NCBI GenBank assembly: GCA_028641055.1
Contig: CM054059.1
Location: forward strand, 436,050,167-436,114,166
DNA from: Alopecurus myosuroides
Lineage: Eukaryota > Streptophyta > Magnoliopsida > Poales > Poaceae
Length of the DNA: 64,000 nucleotides
Direction of reading: 5' to 3'
In this document: in pieces, positions 44,163-55,560 of the stretch
How the letters are laid out: each line of letters opens with the position of its first letter
Numbering within the stretch: position 1 is the stretch's first letter
Notes under the pieces: model-generated
What the model was told of the DNA's origin: nothing
The model's database searches: none
What the model saw: only the letters and a program-made list of their open reading frames with translations
Translations under genes and position numbers: made by a program

Positions 44163-45782
44163 TATCGGGGATATGTCGAAGCAGGGATATCGTTCGGTAT
44201 TGGCCAGAATCCAGCCTGCTATAGTGGCCCATTGGTGGTGAAGCAGAAGGCTCCTCCGGGCGGCCCAGCAGGCCGACGCACGGGAAAATGGATTCTAGAA
44301 GACCTGGATTCTGGCCTAATCCGCAACCCGACTTGGTGTAGAAGCTAGATATCTAAGATTAGAGATAGTTTCCTAATACGAATAGATTCATTTCCAGTAA
44401 GCCCTAGTGCGGCTCCCTATATAAAGCCGAGAGAATTCTTTATTTGACCCTTACTTAAAATCGTGTTCCTTATTTGGCCCAAAAGAAAAAATTCTTCCCT
44501 ATTTGACACCTTAACTTCATTTTCTTCCTAACATGGCCCTATAATGCATTCTAAACACAAATGAGTATGTAAAAAGACTCTTTTGTCCTTGATGAATTTT
44601 TGTCCAAAATTCATAATAGAAATTGAAATTAAACATGGTTAGATTCTCTGCCATGTTGGTCCACCACGTACAAATATTACTTTAAACGCACACATATGGA
44701 GTATGATCCAAACAACTAGCTGTTCCGATGCATGCCTTGTACGTACACATCTGGAGTCAATAAAAAATATGGAAATACATCCTTGATGCATGCCTTGTAC
44801 GTACACATCTGGAGTCAATAAAAAATATATGGAAATACATCCTTGATTTATAGAATCCCAACAATAGTACCACAAAATGGAGAACCATACTACTACTTCG
44901 GTGATTCTCTGTAAAGAGATAAAACACACGTAGAGGTATATTATAGTGAAATCTGCTTTCGTAACTGCTATCAAGGACATGCATGGCTGCTTTGGATGTT
45001 TTTTTTTGTTGAGGTTTAATATTGCCTAGCACATACTGTACGTGCAACGATCTAGACTACACTAGCACATGCCTATAGCTTTTTGGAGGAACGATGCGTG
45101 CGAGTGGTAGCGGCCAGGCCATTGTCAGCCTATAGCGGCTATTTTTTGGGAGATACATGTAGGACACATGTAGGGTCAGCGGACAGCAGAAACCACATGT
45201 TTCTACGCGTGCTTGGCCACACGAGTGGACGGTCCAGCGAGAAAATGCATAGGAGTGCATTGTTGGTTGCCGCCGCGCGCGAATGCAAATGTGCGACACC
45301 ACCGTGTAGTACTCCCCTAGAATATAACTATGCTTATTTTCAACTTCTATTATGAATTTTGGTAAACAAATTATCAGGGGTAAAAGAGTCTTTTTACATC
45401 CCCATATGTGTTTAGAATGCACTATGGGGCCATGTTAGGAAGAAAATGAAGTTAAGGTGTCAAATAGGGAAGAATTTTATTTTTGGGGCCAAATAGGGAA
45501 CACGATTTTAAGTAAGGGCCAAATAAGGAATTCTCTCTATAAAGCCAGACAGGAGTCGTCCTAGAGGCAAGATCGAGAGAATCATACTCACGCCATGTAC
45601 TTTGTACTTCAGACTTTGCCTGATTAGTGAGATTGGGGAAGTAGTGTGTCGCCTTTGTTGCGACACACCGAACCTGGGTACATTCTTGTCATCACCACCG
45701 GCAACTTCCCTACGTCCATTACCCACGTTCTACCTCCGGGTTATGGCACCCCTTGACATGAACCTTACTACGAACACTCGAT
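44163..45782 (+). mobile_element. 3' LTR of Tat-like element E, with a nested Mutator-like element
   Basis: A purine-rich TCTGGGGGCTAC precedes TATCGGGGATATG at 44163, a one-base variant of the usual TGTCGGGGATATG start. The LTR resumes after the insertion at 45547 with leader-like sequence and ends near CACTCGATA at about 45782. The LTR TATA box (CTATATAAAGCC at 44418) is the insertion site of the Mutator-like element. Pol of E is not in the window. Confidence 0.6.
44429..45537. mobile_element. Non-autonomous Mutator-like element (MULE)
   Basis: Terminal inverted repeats of about 190-200 bp start GAGAGAATTCTTTATTTG at 44429 and, on the other strand, GAGAGAATTCCTTATTTG at 45537. The 9-base direct duplication TATAAAGCC flanks it at 44420-44428 and 45538-45546; long TIRs with a 9 bp TSD define Mutator-type transposons. 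The interior (about 44630-45340) has no transposase and no recognisable gene fragment. It holds a 58 bp tandem duplication beginning GCATGCCTTG at 44730 and 44788. Confidence 0.88.
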
Positions 45783-47084
45783 ATGCAAGATGAAGACATG
45801 AGATTCTTTATTATTTTTTATGTTAGTTTCACTAGACATGATGGGAGTATGTGTGTTCAGAATTCATAGCTTTATATTCTATTTATAATAACATTAGAAA
45901 CATTAAAAATCTATTGCTTGTCCCTCTCCTATAGAAATTATTGCGTTGGTGACGGAGTGTGTCATCCCGCAGAAATGACTGTTTGTTCAGAGGAACTCAA
46001 CAAAGTCTTTACACATGCATGATAATCCTTAAGAAATTGATGCATAAGTTCGCGGCAGAGCTAAAAGAAAAGTACACAATATTCTAGAGGCCTAGATGGC
46101 AAGACATAGGTAGCTCTTTCTCCTTTTTTGTCTCTTTTTTGCATCTTGCATACTCCCTCTTATTAACAATGTATGCAGTACGCTATTTGGCTATTGTTTG
46201 CCTTTCAAAAGACATTTACACTTGATACAGATACTCATAGGAAAGAAATTAGCTTTCAACGGCCAGTGGGTTGTTCGTGCTATCAACGTGTTCTTATTTT
46301 CTTTCTGGTTGGAAGAAAAAAATCTTATATGACTCACGGTATATGTCTGACATCCAGTGCTTTGAGGGGAGAAAAAACTGCTTTCCCTCAACTTTTAATT
46401 GTCTGTACCACCTATTCTTATGCATATGTTGTTTACCTAAATGTATTTTATGATAGATGGATATATGAGCTAGCGACCTAGCCAAGAGGTCACCGTTGCC
46501 AACCTTCTTTTTTAGACTCTGCATTATTGTTAGCTGACTTTGTTTGAATATAACAACCAACTATTATGGCTTTCCCTGCTAATTGATGCTATTTTGCATG
46601 AACATGATACAATATTGTGAACTTCTTTTGTTGTACTAGAGTTCCGCGTGTGGGATAAACATGTAAGACCATCAGTTTCATGATGCAGCTACTTGGATAA
46701 TTTTAGTTCTCCCAAACACCGATCACGTTCCCGGGTGGCGCGTATATCGTCCACCTAGGAAAGGCCAACATGTAGAAAATAACCAACCACCCAATCCCAA
46801 AATATTAAGTGGTGAAAATTATACACTAGATTGGGTTGTACCTTTCATCATCTCATATAGGTGTGTTACCCACTAGATTAAGCACTAAAAGAAATTACTA
46901 CATACGAGGAAAAATCTTCGAATCGAGCATTGTTGACACATGACTCTTGCATCAATCAATATCACTCCACGGGCGTGACGTGCCTCCGTGCCAAAGCTTC
47001 CTAGTTGGTTATCTATACTAGAACATGTTCAGTTTGTCTAGCAAACATGGGGCATCTAAATAGAAGAACGGTGTTTCTTGCATG
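45783..47084. other. Intergenic stretch, nothing recognised
   Basis: AT-rich sequence; open frames up to about 100 codons on both strands have low-complexity or random composition. No RNA gene, terminal repeat or domain was found. Confidence 0.5.
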
Positions 47085-48162
47085 TTATGTTTTCAGATAG
47101 TATTTTACAGAATGCTATTTCCAAGTTCCGAATTTAGTTCTGAGTAATCAATAATGTTACTTTTCCGTGGTCATCATTTCTTGATTATTGCGATATTAAC
47201 GGGAATTCGATCCTAGAATTCATCTCTCAATCAAAGGTCGATAGACCTAGATTTATAGAAAGTTAAAACAAGTGGTGTGACATTGCCAGCAGGAACTTTT
47301 TTTTTAAACCAGTCAACTAGAAAACTAAAGGTGGACAGAGTAACTAAGTAAGTATATACTCGGTTGTACCGGTTAGAAACCATACTATTTTCATATTTTG
47401 TATACTTTAAATTGTTTTTAGGCTATGCGAGCTATCATACTATAGCGTCCTTTTTTCCTTAATGGCAACACATGTGACATGGTTTCAGAGAATACTATAT
47501 TTAGTTGGGTGTTTTGGTATTTTTTCCAGAGAAGTTGTGCTAGAAGTTTCATAGTTGGAGATAGTTCTATTGATTGCACAACGACACGGTGTATCTCTGC
47601 TCGTCGCTTGCTAGCTTCTTTGATTTCTTTATATTTAATTCTCTAAATTATTGGCGTTCTCAAACTATACTAAACAGTGTTGTGGGTTTATGCTTGGCAT
47701 TGACAAACTACTCCCTCGGTACTGAATTAAGTGACGTGGAGGGAAGGAGAGCTAAGCTAATACAAATTTGTATACAGATGATGTCACTTGAATCGAAACA
47801 TAATTAGTATTTATAATCTGGAACACCCCGTCCAAGAATTTCTAGGTCTAGACTACTATTGTGGTATGCATAATATTTTGACATGTACAATGTTGTCCAT
47901 TTTAAAATGAAAAGGCACTTAGTACACACGCAGGCGCTCCAATACTTGCACACCAACAATTACTCGAAAAAAAAAGTACTTTCAAGTAAACCGAACATGT
48001 CCAGAACATAACGAAACATACAGATCACATAAATACATATTGCACATAAGCGGTTCACAAATAGTAGAACCATACGGATAATTTCATCGGGTATAGTTTC
48101 TTCACTTGCTAATGATTTCCGTAGTTTGGCTCTGCTTTCTGCACGCAAGGGTTGCATATTAT
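47085..48162. repeat. Tandem duplication, unit 1 (about 1.07 kb)
   Basis: It starts near GCATGTTATGTTTTCA and matches unit 2 in several long blocks: ATTTCTTGATTATTGCGATATTAAC, CTCTCAATCAAAGGTCGATAG, CTCAAACTATACTAAACA and TCTTCACTTGCTxATGATTTCC. Its right end contains a degenerate copy of the 3' end of the cysteine-repeat gene (48115-48160). It holds a Stowaway MITE but not the elements nested in unit 2. Confidence 0.85.
47711..47807. mobile_element. Stowaway MITE in unit 1 (97 bp)
   Basis: It starts CTCCCTCGGTACTGAATTAA and the other end reads GTCACTTGAATCGAAAC on the plus strand, giving inverted ends GTCACTT/AAGTGAC, with TA on both sides. It has the interior AGCTAATACAAATTTG common in Triticeae Stowaway copies. 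It is the counterpart of 48760-50211 without the later insertions. Confidence 0.75.
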
Positions 48163-48865
48163 GTTTTCATAGTAGTATTCTACGGAATGACATTTCCAAG
48201 TTCCGAGTAATGGATAGACATTATTTCTTGATTATTGCGATATTAACAGGAATCTGATCCTAGAAAGTCTTCTCTCAATCAAAGGTCGATAGACCTAGCT
48301 TTACAGAAAGTTAAAACAAGTGGTGTGACACTACTAGTCAATTAGGAAACTAAAGGTGGAGAGAGTAACTGAGTAAGGATATCCCAACAACAACAAAATG
48401 ACAACCAACTATGGTAGCATATCTTATTTCAGATTCTTCTCAGTTGTACCAGTCAGAAACCATACTATTTTGTATACTTTAAATTGTTTTTAGTCTATGC
48501 TATCTATCATACTATAGGGACCCACTTTCCTTGATGGCAACACATGTGACATGCTTAGGAGTATAGAATATTTAGTTGGGTGTTTCTTTTCAGAGAAGGT
48601 GTGTTGAAAGTTTCGTAGTTGAAGATAATTATATTGTTTGCACAACCACACGCCGCTTGCTAGTTTCTTTGATTTCTTTGTATTTATTTCTCTAAATTGT
48701 TGGTGTTCTCAAACTATACTAAACAATGTTGTGGGTTCATGCCTGGCATTGACATACTACTCCCTCGGTACCGAAATAAGTGACATGGAGGGAAGGAGAG
48801 CTAAGCTAGTACTCCCTCCCTCCTGGTGTATAGGGCACAATCCCAAAAACATGCAGTCTCACCTC

Positions 48866-50002
48866 CAGGGTTGGTCCTGAGGAGGGGCAAGAGGGGCGGG
48901 CGCCCCGGGCCCAAAAAATTTGGGGGCCCTTTTCAGGTATACGTTAGTAGGCTTAGTTTATGTGCATGTAAAGAAAACAATTAATTAGTTTAATAGATTC
49001 GTCCGCTTGTATCTTTTCGTGTGAACACATCAATTAATTGGTTAATAGGGTCATCCCATGCAATTGAAAACCTCTTCACGAGCAATTGGGTCTAAAGGTT
49101 GGCTCGTAACTACTCCTACTCGGAGAGCCATGGGAGCACGGCTGGGCAGGCCAATAGATGATCAACTTGGTACCTACGTACATGCGTAAATGTAAGGATT
49201 TAGGATTGGATCACATTGTCCATCGACTTGTATGCTTTTTTCATCGTCCGTCCGCTCGTGTACGGTCGCTCGTCCGCCACAACTTAGTTGTTATTGTGAT
49301 TCATTGCCGTAGATATGGCAATTGAAGAACTACAGTAGTTCAGAAGTATATTTGATTTTTAGTGAGTTCAAAAAATTGAAGTCAATGGATGGTTTTCAAA
49401 TTAAAGACAGTTGCACTACATTTGCAAATACTTTCTCTCTAGATAAGAAATGTGGTTTGCAAATACTTGCTCTCTAGATAAGAAATATGATATCGAGCTA
49501 AACGATCTAATTTATGAGTTAAGTGTTATGCAGTTGACCTTGCTAGATAGAACAATGTCCGCTATGGAGACATTTTAGTTTGTGAGAGAAGCCGATTGTT
49601 ATCTAATATATTTTTTCTTATCAGATCTTATTTACTATGCTCGTGACAGTCGCATCAGCTTCACAGTTGAAATTACTGGATAAATATTTGAGATCTATAA
49701 TATCACAAAAGAGACTAAATTGTTTGACAACTCTATGCATATAGAAGAAATTATTGGATGAGATTGACATTGATTCTATCGCCGATGACTTCGCGTCCAG
49801 AAATGTAACGGAGAAAATTTTAGGATATAGCGAAGTCGTCCATATATTTTTTCCCCGCGAGGGGTTTCCACGTAAAAAATGTGTCTCATTTCTCTTATTT
49901 GATTTCTAGTTCATCAACACATCTATATATATGTCTACTTGTACCAAGGGGCCCCAAATTTTTGCCTCGCCCCGGGCCCCTGAAATCTCAGGACCGGCCC
50001 TG
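48866..50002 (+). mobile_element. hAT transposon remnant nested in the Stowaway element
   Basis: The 8 bp duplications CTCACCTC at 48858-48865 and 50003-50010 are perfect. Ends are CAGGGTTGGTCCTGAG and, on the other strand, CAGGGCCGGTCCTGAGA, with a longer inverted GGGCCC-rich zone inside them. The 8 bp TSD and CAGGG termini are typical of hAT elements. It keeps a broken piece of transposase at 49643-49815. Confidence 0.88.
49643..49815 (+). pseudogene. hAT transposase C-terminal dimerisation domain fragment
   Basis: Translation from 49643 gives VTVASA, then QLKLLDKYLRSIISQKRLN and, after one stop codon, a stretch ending in IADDFASRN. This follows the C-terminal dimerisation region of plant hAT transposases (usually ASAERSFSxLKxLKxYLRS), with the ERSF block missing. 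At least one stop and one deletion make it non-functional. Confidence 0.7.
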
Positions 50003-50484
50003 CTCACCTCTTAGTCATATTTGCATTAATTCTCTTCTAATTAGTGGGTGGTTACATCTCTCCACTCCTCTCCACCAATGCATGCAATACTTGACTCCCA
50101 ATGAATGAATATGTAGAGCCCAGAGAATTGTCATATGTGACATATAAACCAGAACGGAGGAAGCAGTACAAATTTGTATAGAGATGCTGTCACTTGAATC
50201 GGAACAGAGGTACTATTGCGGTATGCATAATATTCCGACATATAAATCGTTGTCCATTTTGAAATGAAAAGGCATTTATTACACACGCCGGCGCTTCAAT
50301 AATTGCAAAAAAAAACTACTCCTACTTGAAAAGAAAAATACTTTCATACAAACCGAACATGTCCGCAGCATATAACCAAATACTCCCTGGTACGGTACAA
50401 CCAAAACATACTGATCACATAAATACATAAGCAGTAATAGTAGCGCCATACAGATAATTCCATCAGGTAACAGGTACAGGTTCT

Positions 50485-50692
50485 TCACTTGCTTATGATT
50501 TCCATCTGCACGGCGCAGGCTGGCTCTGCTTTCTGACACGAGGGCGGTTGCTGATGCGCATCCACCATGTTCACCTTGCTACGTCGAGCCATCACGCTGC
50601 CGCAGCTCGACACGTTTGCAGCGCCGCATCGGCCGACGCGCACGGCGCCACACCGGCTGACGTCCGCGGACCGGCACCGTTCGATGGCGAGC
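50485..50692 (-). pseudogene. C-terminal part of the cysteine-repeat gene, left of element D
   Basis: This is the continuation of 61811-61321 on the other side of element D. Read on the minus strand from 50692, the frame continues exactly from the codon split by the insertion. It adds nearly three repeat units (LAIERCRSADVSR, then CGAVRVGRCGAANVSS), a Met/Arg/Lys/Gln-rich tail and a TGA at 50485-50487. Together the halves would be 232 codons after the Met at 61811. This half has no promoter of its own. The last ~70 bases are also present in degenerate form in tandem unit 1. Confidence 0.7.
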
Positions 50693-50697
50693 GCGCT

Positions 50698-51172
50698 TGT
50701 CGTGGGATAATCACGGCAGACGTTACCTGGGGTAACTGATCTTGGGGCAAGACGACACAGGCGTTTGGGAGAGGGTTTAGCTCAGAGGAAAACATGATGG
50801 TATTCGATCTGGTAGCCGGCAATCAAGTCGTCGAGTCTCCGATCTCGATATATTAACTTAACTCTCGTGTTACACTGGATGCTCGATACCAAGCGATATT
50901 GTTAGAACTCTTGGATCTCTCTCAACTAGTCCTAGGGGCCGGTTTATAAAGCACCCGGACCCCCTGGTTTGCCTTTCAAGGCGCACCCTGAATCCTACCC
51001 GGACACTGCATACAAACCCTAGCTTTCCTTATCGTAACCCACAATCCGGGTTACCAGGCCTATGAACCTGGGCCTTCTAGAAGTTCCCTTATCCTTAACC
51101 GGATCCTGCGCAGCGTCCTTTGCGCCGGGTTGCACCTTGGCGTTGGCCTACCTGGTTACCATCCCTCCATCA
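50698..51172 (-). repeat. 3' LTR of element D
   Basis: It runs from TGTCGTGGGATAATC to CCCTCCATCA in plus-strand reading. A minus-strand TATA box (CTTTATAAAC) lies near 50943-50952. The polypurine tract on the minus strand follows at about 51173-51190. Confidence 0.93.
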
Positions 51173-51563
51173 GTAGTCCCCAGAATAGCTTGGGCTTCAC
51201 GAGACTCTCTTTGAAGCGCACGCTATTCCCTGCAAAATTATCAAACTTACAAATTCAATGGAGGCCGGGTTAAATTGCTTTAATAAACAGTTAGGCCTAA
51301 CTCCAAGATGGCCATATAATAACCCGGCTTTCTCCAAGTCCTTTGCTCAGCTTTTCCGGGTCAACACCCTGATAAGAATGTTTAAAGATCTGATTCACTT
51401 TACTCGATAATTGCCCCTAGTGTTGCGGAGAAGATCTCCTTCTTATCTCTGTCCGGATATCTCGGTCAGCACTTAAAGCATATCTCGCAAAATCCGTGCA
51501 GGTAACCTTTATCCCGAAATTGCCGGCTTCCGCCCGTTGGAATAGGTTTACCCGCCCGCACCT
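51173..51563. other. Region between the D 3' LTR and the antisense promoter
   Basis: No coding frame. It contains the minus-strand purine tract next to the LTR and CG-poor sequence before the antisense TATA box. Confidence 0.4.
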
Positions 51564-51571
51564 TATAAATA
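51564..51571 (+). promoter_or_regulatory. TATA box of the antisense gene of element D
   Basis: TATAAATA is followed by a CT-rich leader (51600-51830) and a donor CCA|GTAAGTT at 51832. The leader intron ends at TTTTGCAG (52354), ten bases before the ATG at 52364. Confidence 0.65.
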
Positions 51572-52363
51572 GGTGCCCAAAAGATAACCTAGAACCCAAC
51601 GTTTCATTCCAACCCCTTCTCCTTCCTCATCTCTCGCGCTCGCGCAACACTACCAAGGGAATCCCAAGCTCGTCGCCGGAGCAAGGCCACCGTCGGCCGT
51701 GTTCGTCTTCGAACCACCCCGCGACACCGCTGAGCTCCGCCGCTACGCCCCCACTTTGTCCGCCGGGAGCTGTGAAGAGACATTCAGTCCACGCTGTCTT
51801 CCGCCACCGCGCGCCGCTCCCATCTAATCCAGTAAGTTCTTCGTATCCATTAATTTACCCTCGTAATTTTTCGATTTCCTCTAGATTGGATCTAGGTCAA
51901 CCCGCGGGAAATTTTTCTTGCCGCGCCGGTTAGAATTGCTCAGATGCTTGCTAACTCCTCCAGTAGCCTGATTAATGATCACACACCACTCTCCTATCAT
52001 TATTAGTCATCAATTTCTTCGTAAAATCGTCCGCAAGTTTTCCAATCTAGATCCATTTCATCCCAATTTTCCGCACATGTCATTGATACCCGGAAAATCG
52101 TTCTCTTCCGGTTCTTTTGCTTGCAGTAGTTACATGAGCAATCATCCGTCTTCCTCAAACACCTTTCAATACGTAAGTAACCAATAGTTTCTATAATTAT
52201 ACTTGATACCCGGATACCTTGCAATCTTTACTTCGCGGCACGATACCCGGATAATTCTTAGTCTTCGTATCTTCTTGATACTCCGTGCATATACCCGAGT
52301 AACCCGGTATTTCCGAGTCTTATTCCATGTATCTTTTTTCCTTGTGTTTTGCAGGTTGATCCC

Positions 52364-55300
52364 ATGGCTCCCAAAAGGCAAGGGAAACAACCGGCCCAGG
52401 CGAAGACAACCCAACCCATATCCGCCAATTGGGGGCGATCCACAGTCACAAAGGCCAAGCTGGAAGAGCTGGCCGAGTTGGGGGTTCTCCCCTCTCAGAA
52501 GGACATTCGCTGGAGGGCTCCGGGTGACGAGACCCGGCCCACGCCCGCCGACGGCGAGGTAATCTGTTTCATAGAGCACGTGACCCGGGGATTCCGTCCT
52601 CCGGGTCACCCTTTCTTTCGTGAGGTCCTGAGCCATTATGGCCTCAGGACATTTGACATAGGGCCTAACTCTATGTTGAATATTACTCACTTCATTGTTT
52701 TGTCCGAGTCATACTTGTGCACTTCGCCAAGTTTGGCCCTCTTCATTGAACTTTTCCAGTGCAAGCCGTGCCGCGAAAGCGGTGACGGGGCAGTTCTCAC
52801 TTGCGGCGGGGTATCCATCCAACGCCGCAAGAACTCACTAATGCCAACCCTTAACCTGAATTCCCATGTTAAACACTGGCAATTATCCTTCTTTTACTGC
52901 CACGACACTTCCCCACCCGGTGAAAAGAAACTGCCGGGTTACTCCGAGGGTCTCCTCGATATTTCTGAAAAATTCAATGCTTTCGCCCTGACTCGGACAG
53001 GGAAGCAATCCTGCCTTTACTAGCTAGAATAGCCGTCCTCTCCGCCCAAGGCCTCTTGGGCTCAATTTAGTGAAAACTTGGGTTGATTTACGGATCCAAC
53101 CCAATTCTATCCGTACCAAATTGATGTGCGAGTACTCGGGGCACGCCACGGACGCACTCCGATATTCTACCAAGAGCTTTGCAGCCGGCGACACCAACAA
53201 AACCATCAAAGGTTTCCTGACGGAAAAACTGGAAGTCATAAAGAACATCGCCGGGTTACCTCCATTTACTCGGGAAAATCTGGCTCCAGCGGTAAGACTC
53301 GATACTCATAAGCTTATTTCCACACTTTGACTAGATACTGCTTTTAATTCTTACTTTCATCTTTTTGTCTCAGGCTGATGACCCTTTCTGGAAAGTTGAA
53401 ACCTTCCCCCCCCTCCAGAGACCCGGAAGAGGAAGACGAGCCGGCTAATGATGATGAAGGTTCTTATCCGGATCTTGTATCATCTTCACTTGTATCATTT
53501 TCCTCCCATTTTAACTTTTTCCATCAATACATCCTCGGCTCGCAGGGCTGGAGGACGAAGAAGAGAAGGACGAGGACGACCCGGAGGCCACCGAATCTGA
53601 TCAGGAAGTAACAGTCGGGGCCAAGAGGAAGGCCAGAGGAGTGGTTTCCAAGGTTCCTTTCTCTTCTATATCCTCTGAACCTTACTCCTTCGATATCATG
53701 CGTAGACTTAACCAACAGTTGTCACACTCGTCACACTTGAAGGATCCTCTCCCGGCCAAACGTAGGGTGACCCGGAGTTCTCCGGGTGAGGATCCCCTTA
53801 ATCCGTATCACCACCTCACCAGTCCACCGGGTCGGTACTCCTCCACCTCAATCCTCCAAATCCCCTCAGCGTCACCCATCTCCCAACCATCCACGTGCCG
53901 GGCAATTCCGGGTTCCGCTATCGGTCCCTTTGGCGACTTCATCTGCTTCCAGCAGCGAGCTCCCACCGGATTACGCTGTAAATACCGGGTAAGTCTTTTC
54001 TATTTGACATCCTTTCATACCTGACAACTTTCAATCACTGTTGCTAACTGCCTCTCTCCCTTTTCTTTAGCGCTCAAGTCACAGTTAGTGACCCGGAGAA
54101 CATGGAAACAGATAACCAGAAGACAGAGGAACCAACTGATAATGCGGACGCCGCGGCTGGTGATGAGGCTGAAGACGCCCAAGAACAAGATCCTTTTAAT
54201 GACCCGGCCCGACAAGAAGCCGGGTCTCCAAAATCGTCTGAAGACGTGGATGAAGAGATTAAGATCCAAGAGACGAGGACGGGTTCCCCAAACCCGGAGA
54301 ACCAGACGGTCCGGGTCTCGACCCCAAAGTCGGGAAAAACTCTTCATCCAGAGGATCAAGCTGCCGGTTCTTCTGGCACCAAGCCTGAAGACATGACATT
54401 CCCCCAGATGCTTAGTGCCCTTCACACCTTAAGGGCCAATGAAGAGAATATCCTGGAAGCTTTGATAACAAAACACGAGGTAAATCCGAATAACATTGCT
54501 TGTATCCTTATCTAGTCCCCAAGTTCCGGGTGAATTTCTTGATAATTTGCCTGGAACTTCACAGTATTTCCGACTAATTTATCCCTGTATCTCCACTCAG
54601 GACTTCGTGACCCAATCTGAGAAAAAATTGGCTAAGGCCACCAAGCGTATTGAAAAAGAGGTGGCTCTGCGGGAGGAGGCCGAGGCTGAGGCCAGGAGGA
54701 GTGGGAAGATCACGAGAAAGTATAGGAGGAGGGCTCATGCAGCCGAAGATAATCTAGTGAACCTTTCTGTCCAGATTGCTGATACGTATCGCGCTTTGAT
54801 TGGTATGACTCTTAGCATAATATCCATAATTCGGGTCATCCGTCTGACACATAGCCGGGTTTCCTTACTCGTGCTTTCATTTCTTTCTGCAGGTCCGGAT
54901 GAAGCAACGCCGGAAGAAGATGATATTGCCAAGCTGAAGACCATCAAGAGCGTTATCCGGCAACTATGTGCCGGAACCAAATGGATCCTTGAAGAACTAC
55001 GGTGGCCGGGTGTTGGGCACGTCGACCTAAAGAGGATGCTGGATGCCTGCTCCACTATTCCCGAGTGGATTTGGCATTGGAAACGCTCATCCTGCCGGGT
55101 TGGGGTAACCCGGGGGCTAGCCCTGGCAAAAGCTTACTTTCCTAAGCTAGAGCTGGCCAAGCTGGTTGTCGGGTTTCCGGAATTCAACCGAGATGGGTCC
55201 AAATTTTCCCCGAAGGATTTCAAGGCCATCCAGAAAGAAGTCCGTTACTCGGCAAGCGTGATTGCTAACAGCTTGGAGCTCAATTCCATTGTCCCTTCCT

Positions 55301-55560
55301 ATGGTGCTGATGGTGAAGCGATTAAGTCGGATCTTCCCAAGCCGTACGATATGCTAGCCCGATGGAAGGAGGAAGCCGCCAAGTTGAGGGAGGAAGCTGC
55401 AAAAAAGAAGGCTGAAGCCAACTCTGCGCCTGCTACTTCCACACCAGTCGTCCCTCCTCCTGCGCGAGCCGGCAATGCTGCTGATCCGGGTGCTGCTGCC
55501 ACCAATAGTAATAGCAAGGGCAAGGAGAAGATGGACGCCGCAGCCCAGAATACCGAGTGA
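52364..55560 (+). pseudogene. Antisense extra gene of element D, multi-exon, 'putative gypsy type transposon' domain
   Basis: The start is MAPKRQGKQPAQ. Exon 1 carries a domain like Pfam Transposase_28 (putative gypsy-type transposon): FIEHVTRGFRPPGHPFFREV, then the hydrophobic block and, after two frameshifts between about 52990 and 53066, KTWVDLRIQP. Splice sites are visible: donor 53292 (GCG|GTAAGA), acceptor 53373, donor 53460, acceptor 53545, and acceptors before 54070, 54601 and 54895. Later exons encode an acidic Pro-rich region, a coiled coil (about 54610-54780) and a helical C-terminal domain ending Asn-Thr-Glu at 55557. The two frameshifts inactivate exon 1; later exons are open. 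The domain function is not known. Confidence 0.65.

Larger units (their letters stand above)
48812..50167. mobile_element. Second Stowaway/mariner-type MITE, nested in the first
   Basis: It begins CTCCCTCCCTCCTGGTG after TA (48810-48811) and ends CAGAACGGAGGAAGCAG before TA (50168-50169). The ends form an imperfect inverted repeat of about 30 bp. Unit 1 has the empty site (AGCTAATACAAATTTG), which confirms both boundaries. Without the hAT element it is about 210 bp. Confidence 0.8.
48760..50211. mobile_element. Stowaway MITE in unit 2, split by further insertions
   Basis: Ends are CTCCCTCGGTACCGAAATAA at 48760 and TTGAATCGGAACAGAGG at 50211, flanked by TA. It is the same insertion as the MITE in unit 1, so it predates the tandem duplication. 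Confidence 0.78.
48163..50545. repeat. Tandem duplication, unit 2, expanded by nested transposons
   Basis: Same order of blocks as unit 1. After removing the insert at 48812-50167 it is about the same length. Its right end is the 3' part of the interrupted cysteine-repeat gene, so the duplication copied the gene's 3' end and downstream DNA. Confidence 0.85.

Noticed and set aside
45057..45422. 121-codon minus-strand frame inside the MULE, as a captured gene
   Set aside because: No similarity I can recognise, crosses into the terminal inverted repeat, and codon use looks random.
52166..52690. 174-codon minus-strand frame opposite the antisense gene of D
   Set aside because: The plus strand has splice signals, Kozak ATG and a known domain; the minus frame is its shadow.
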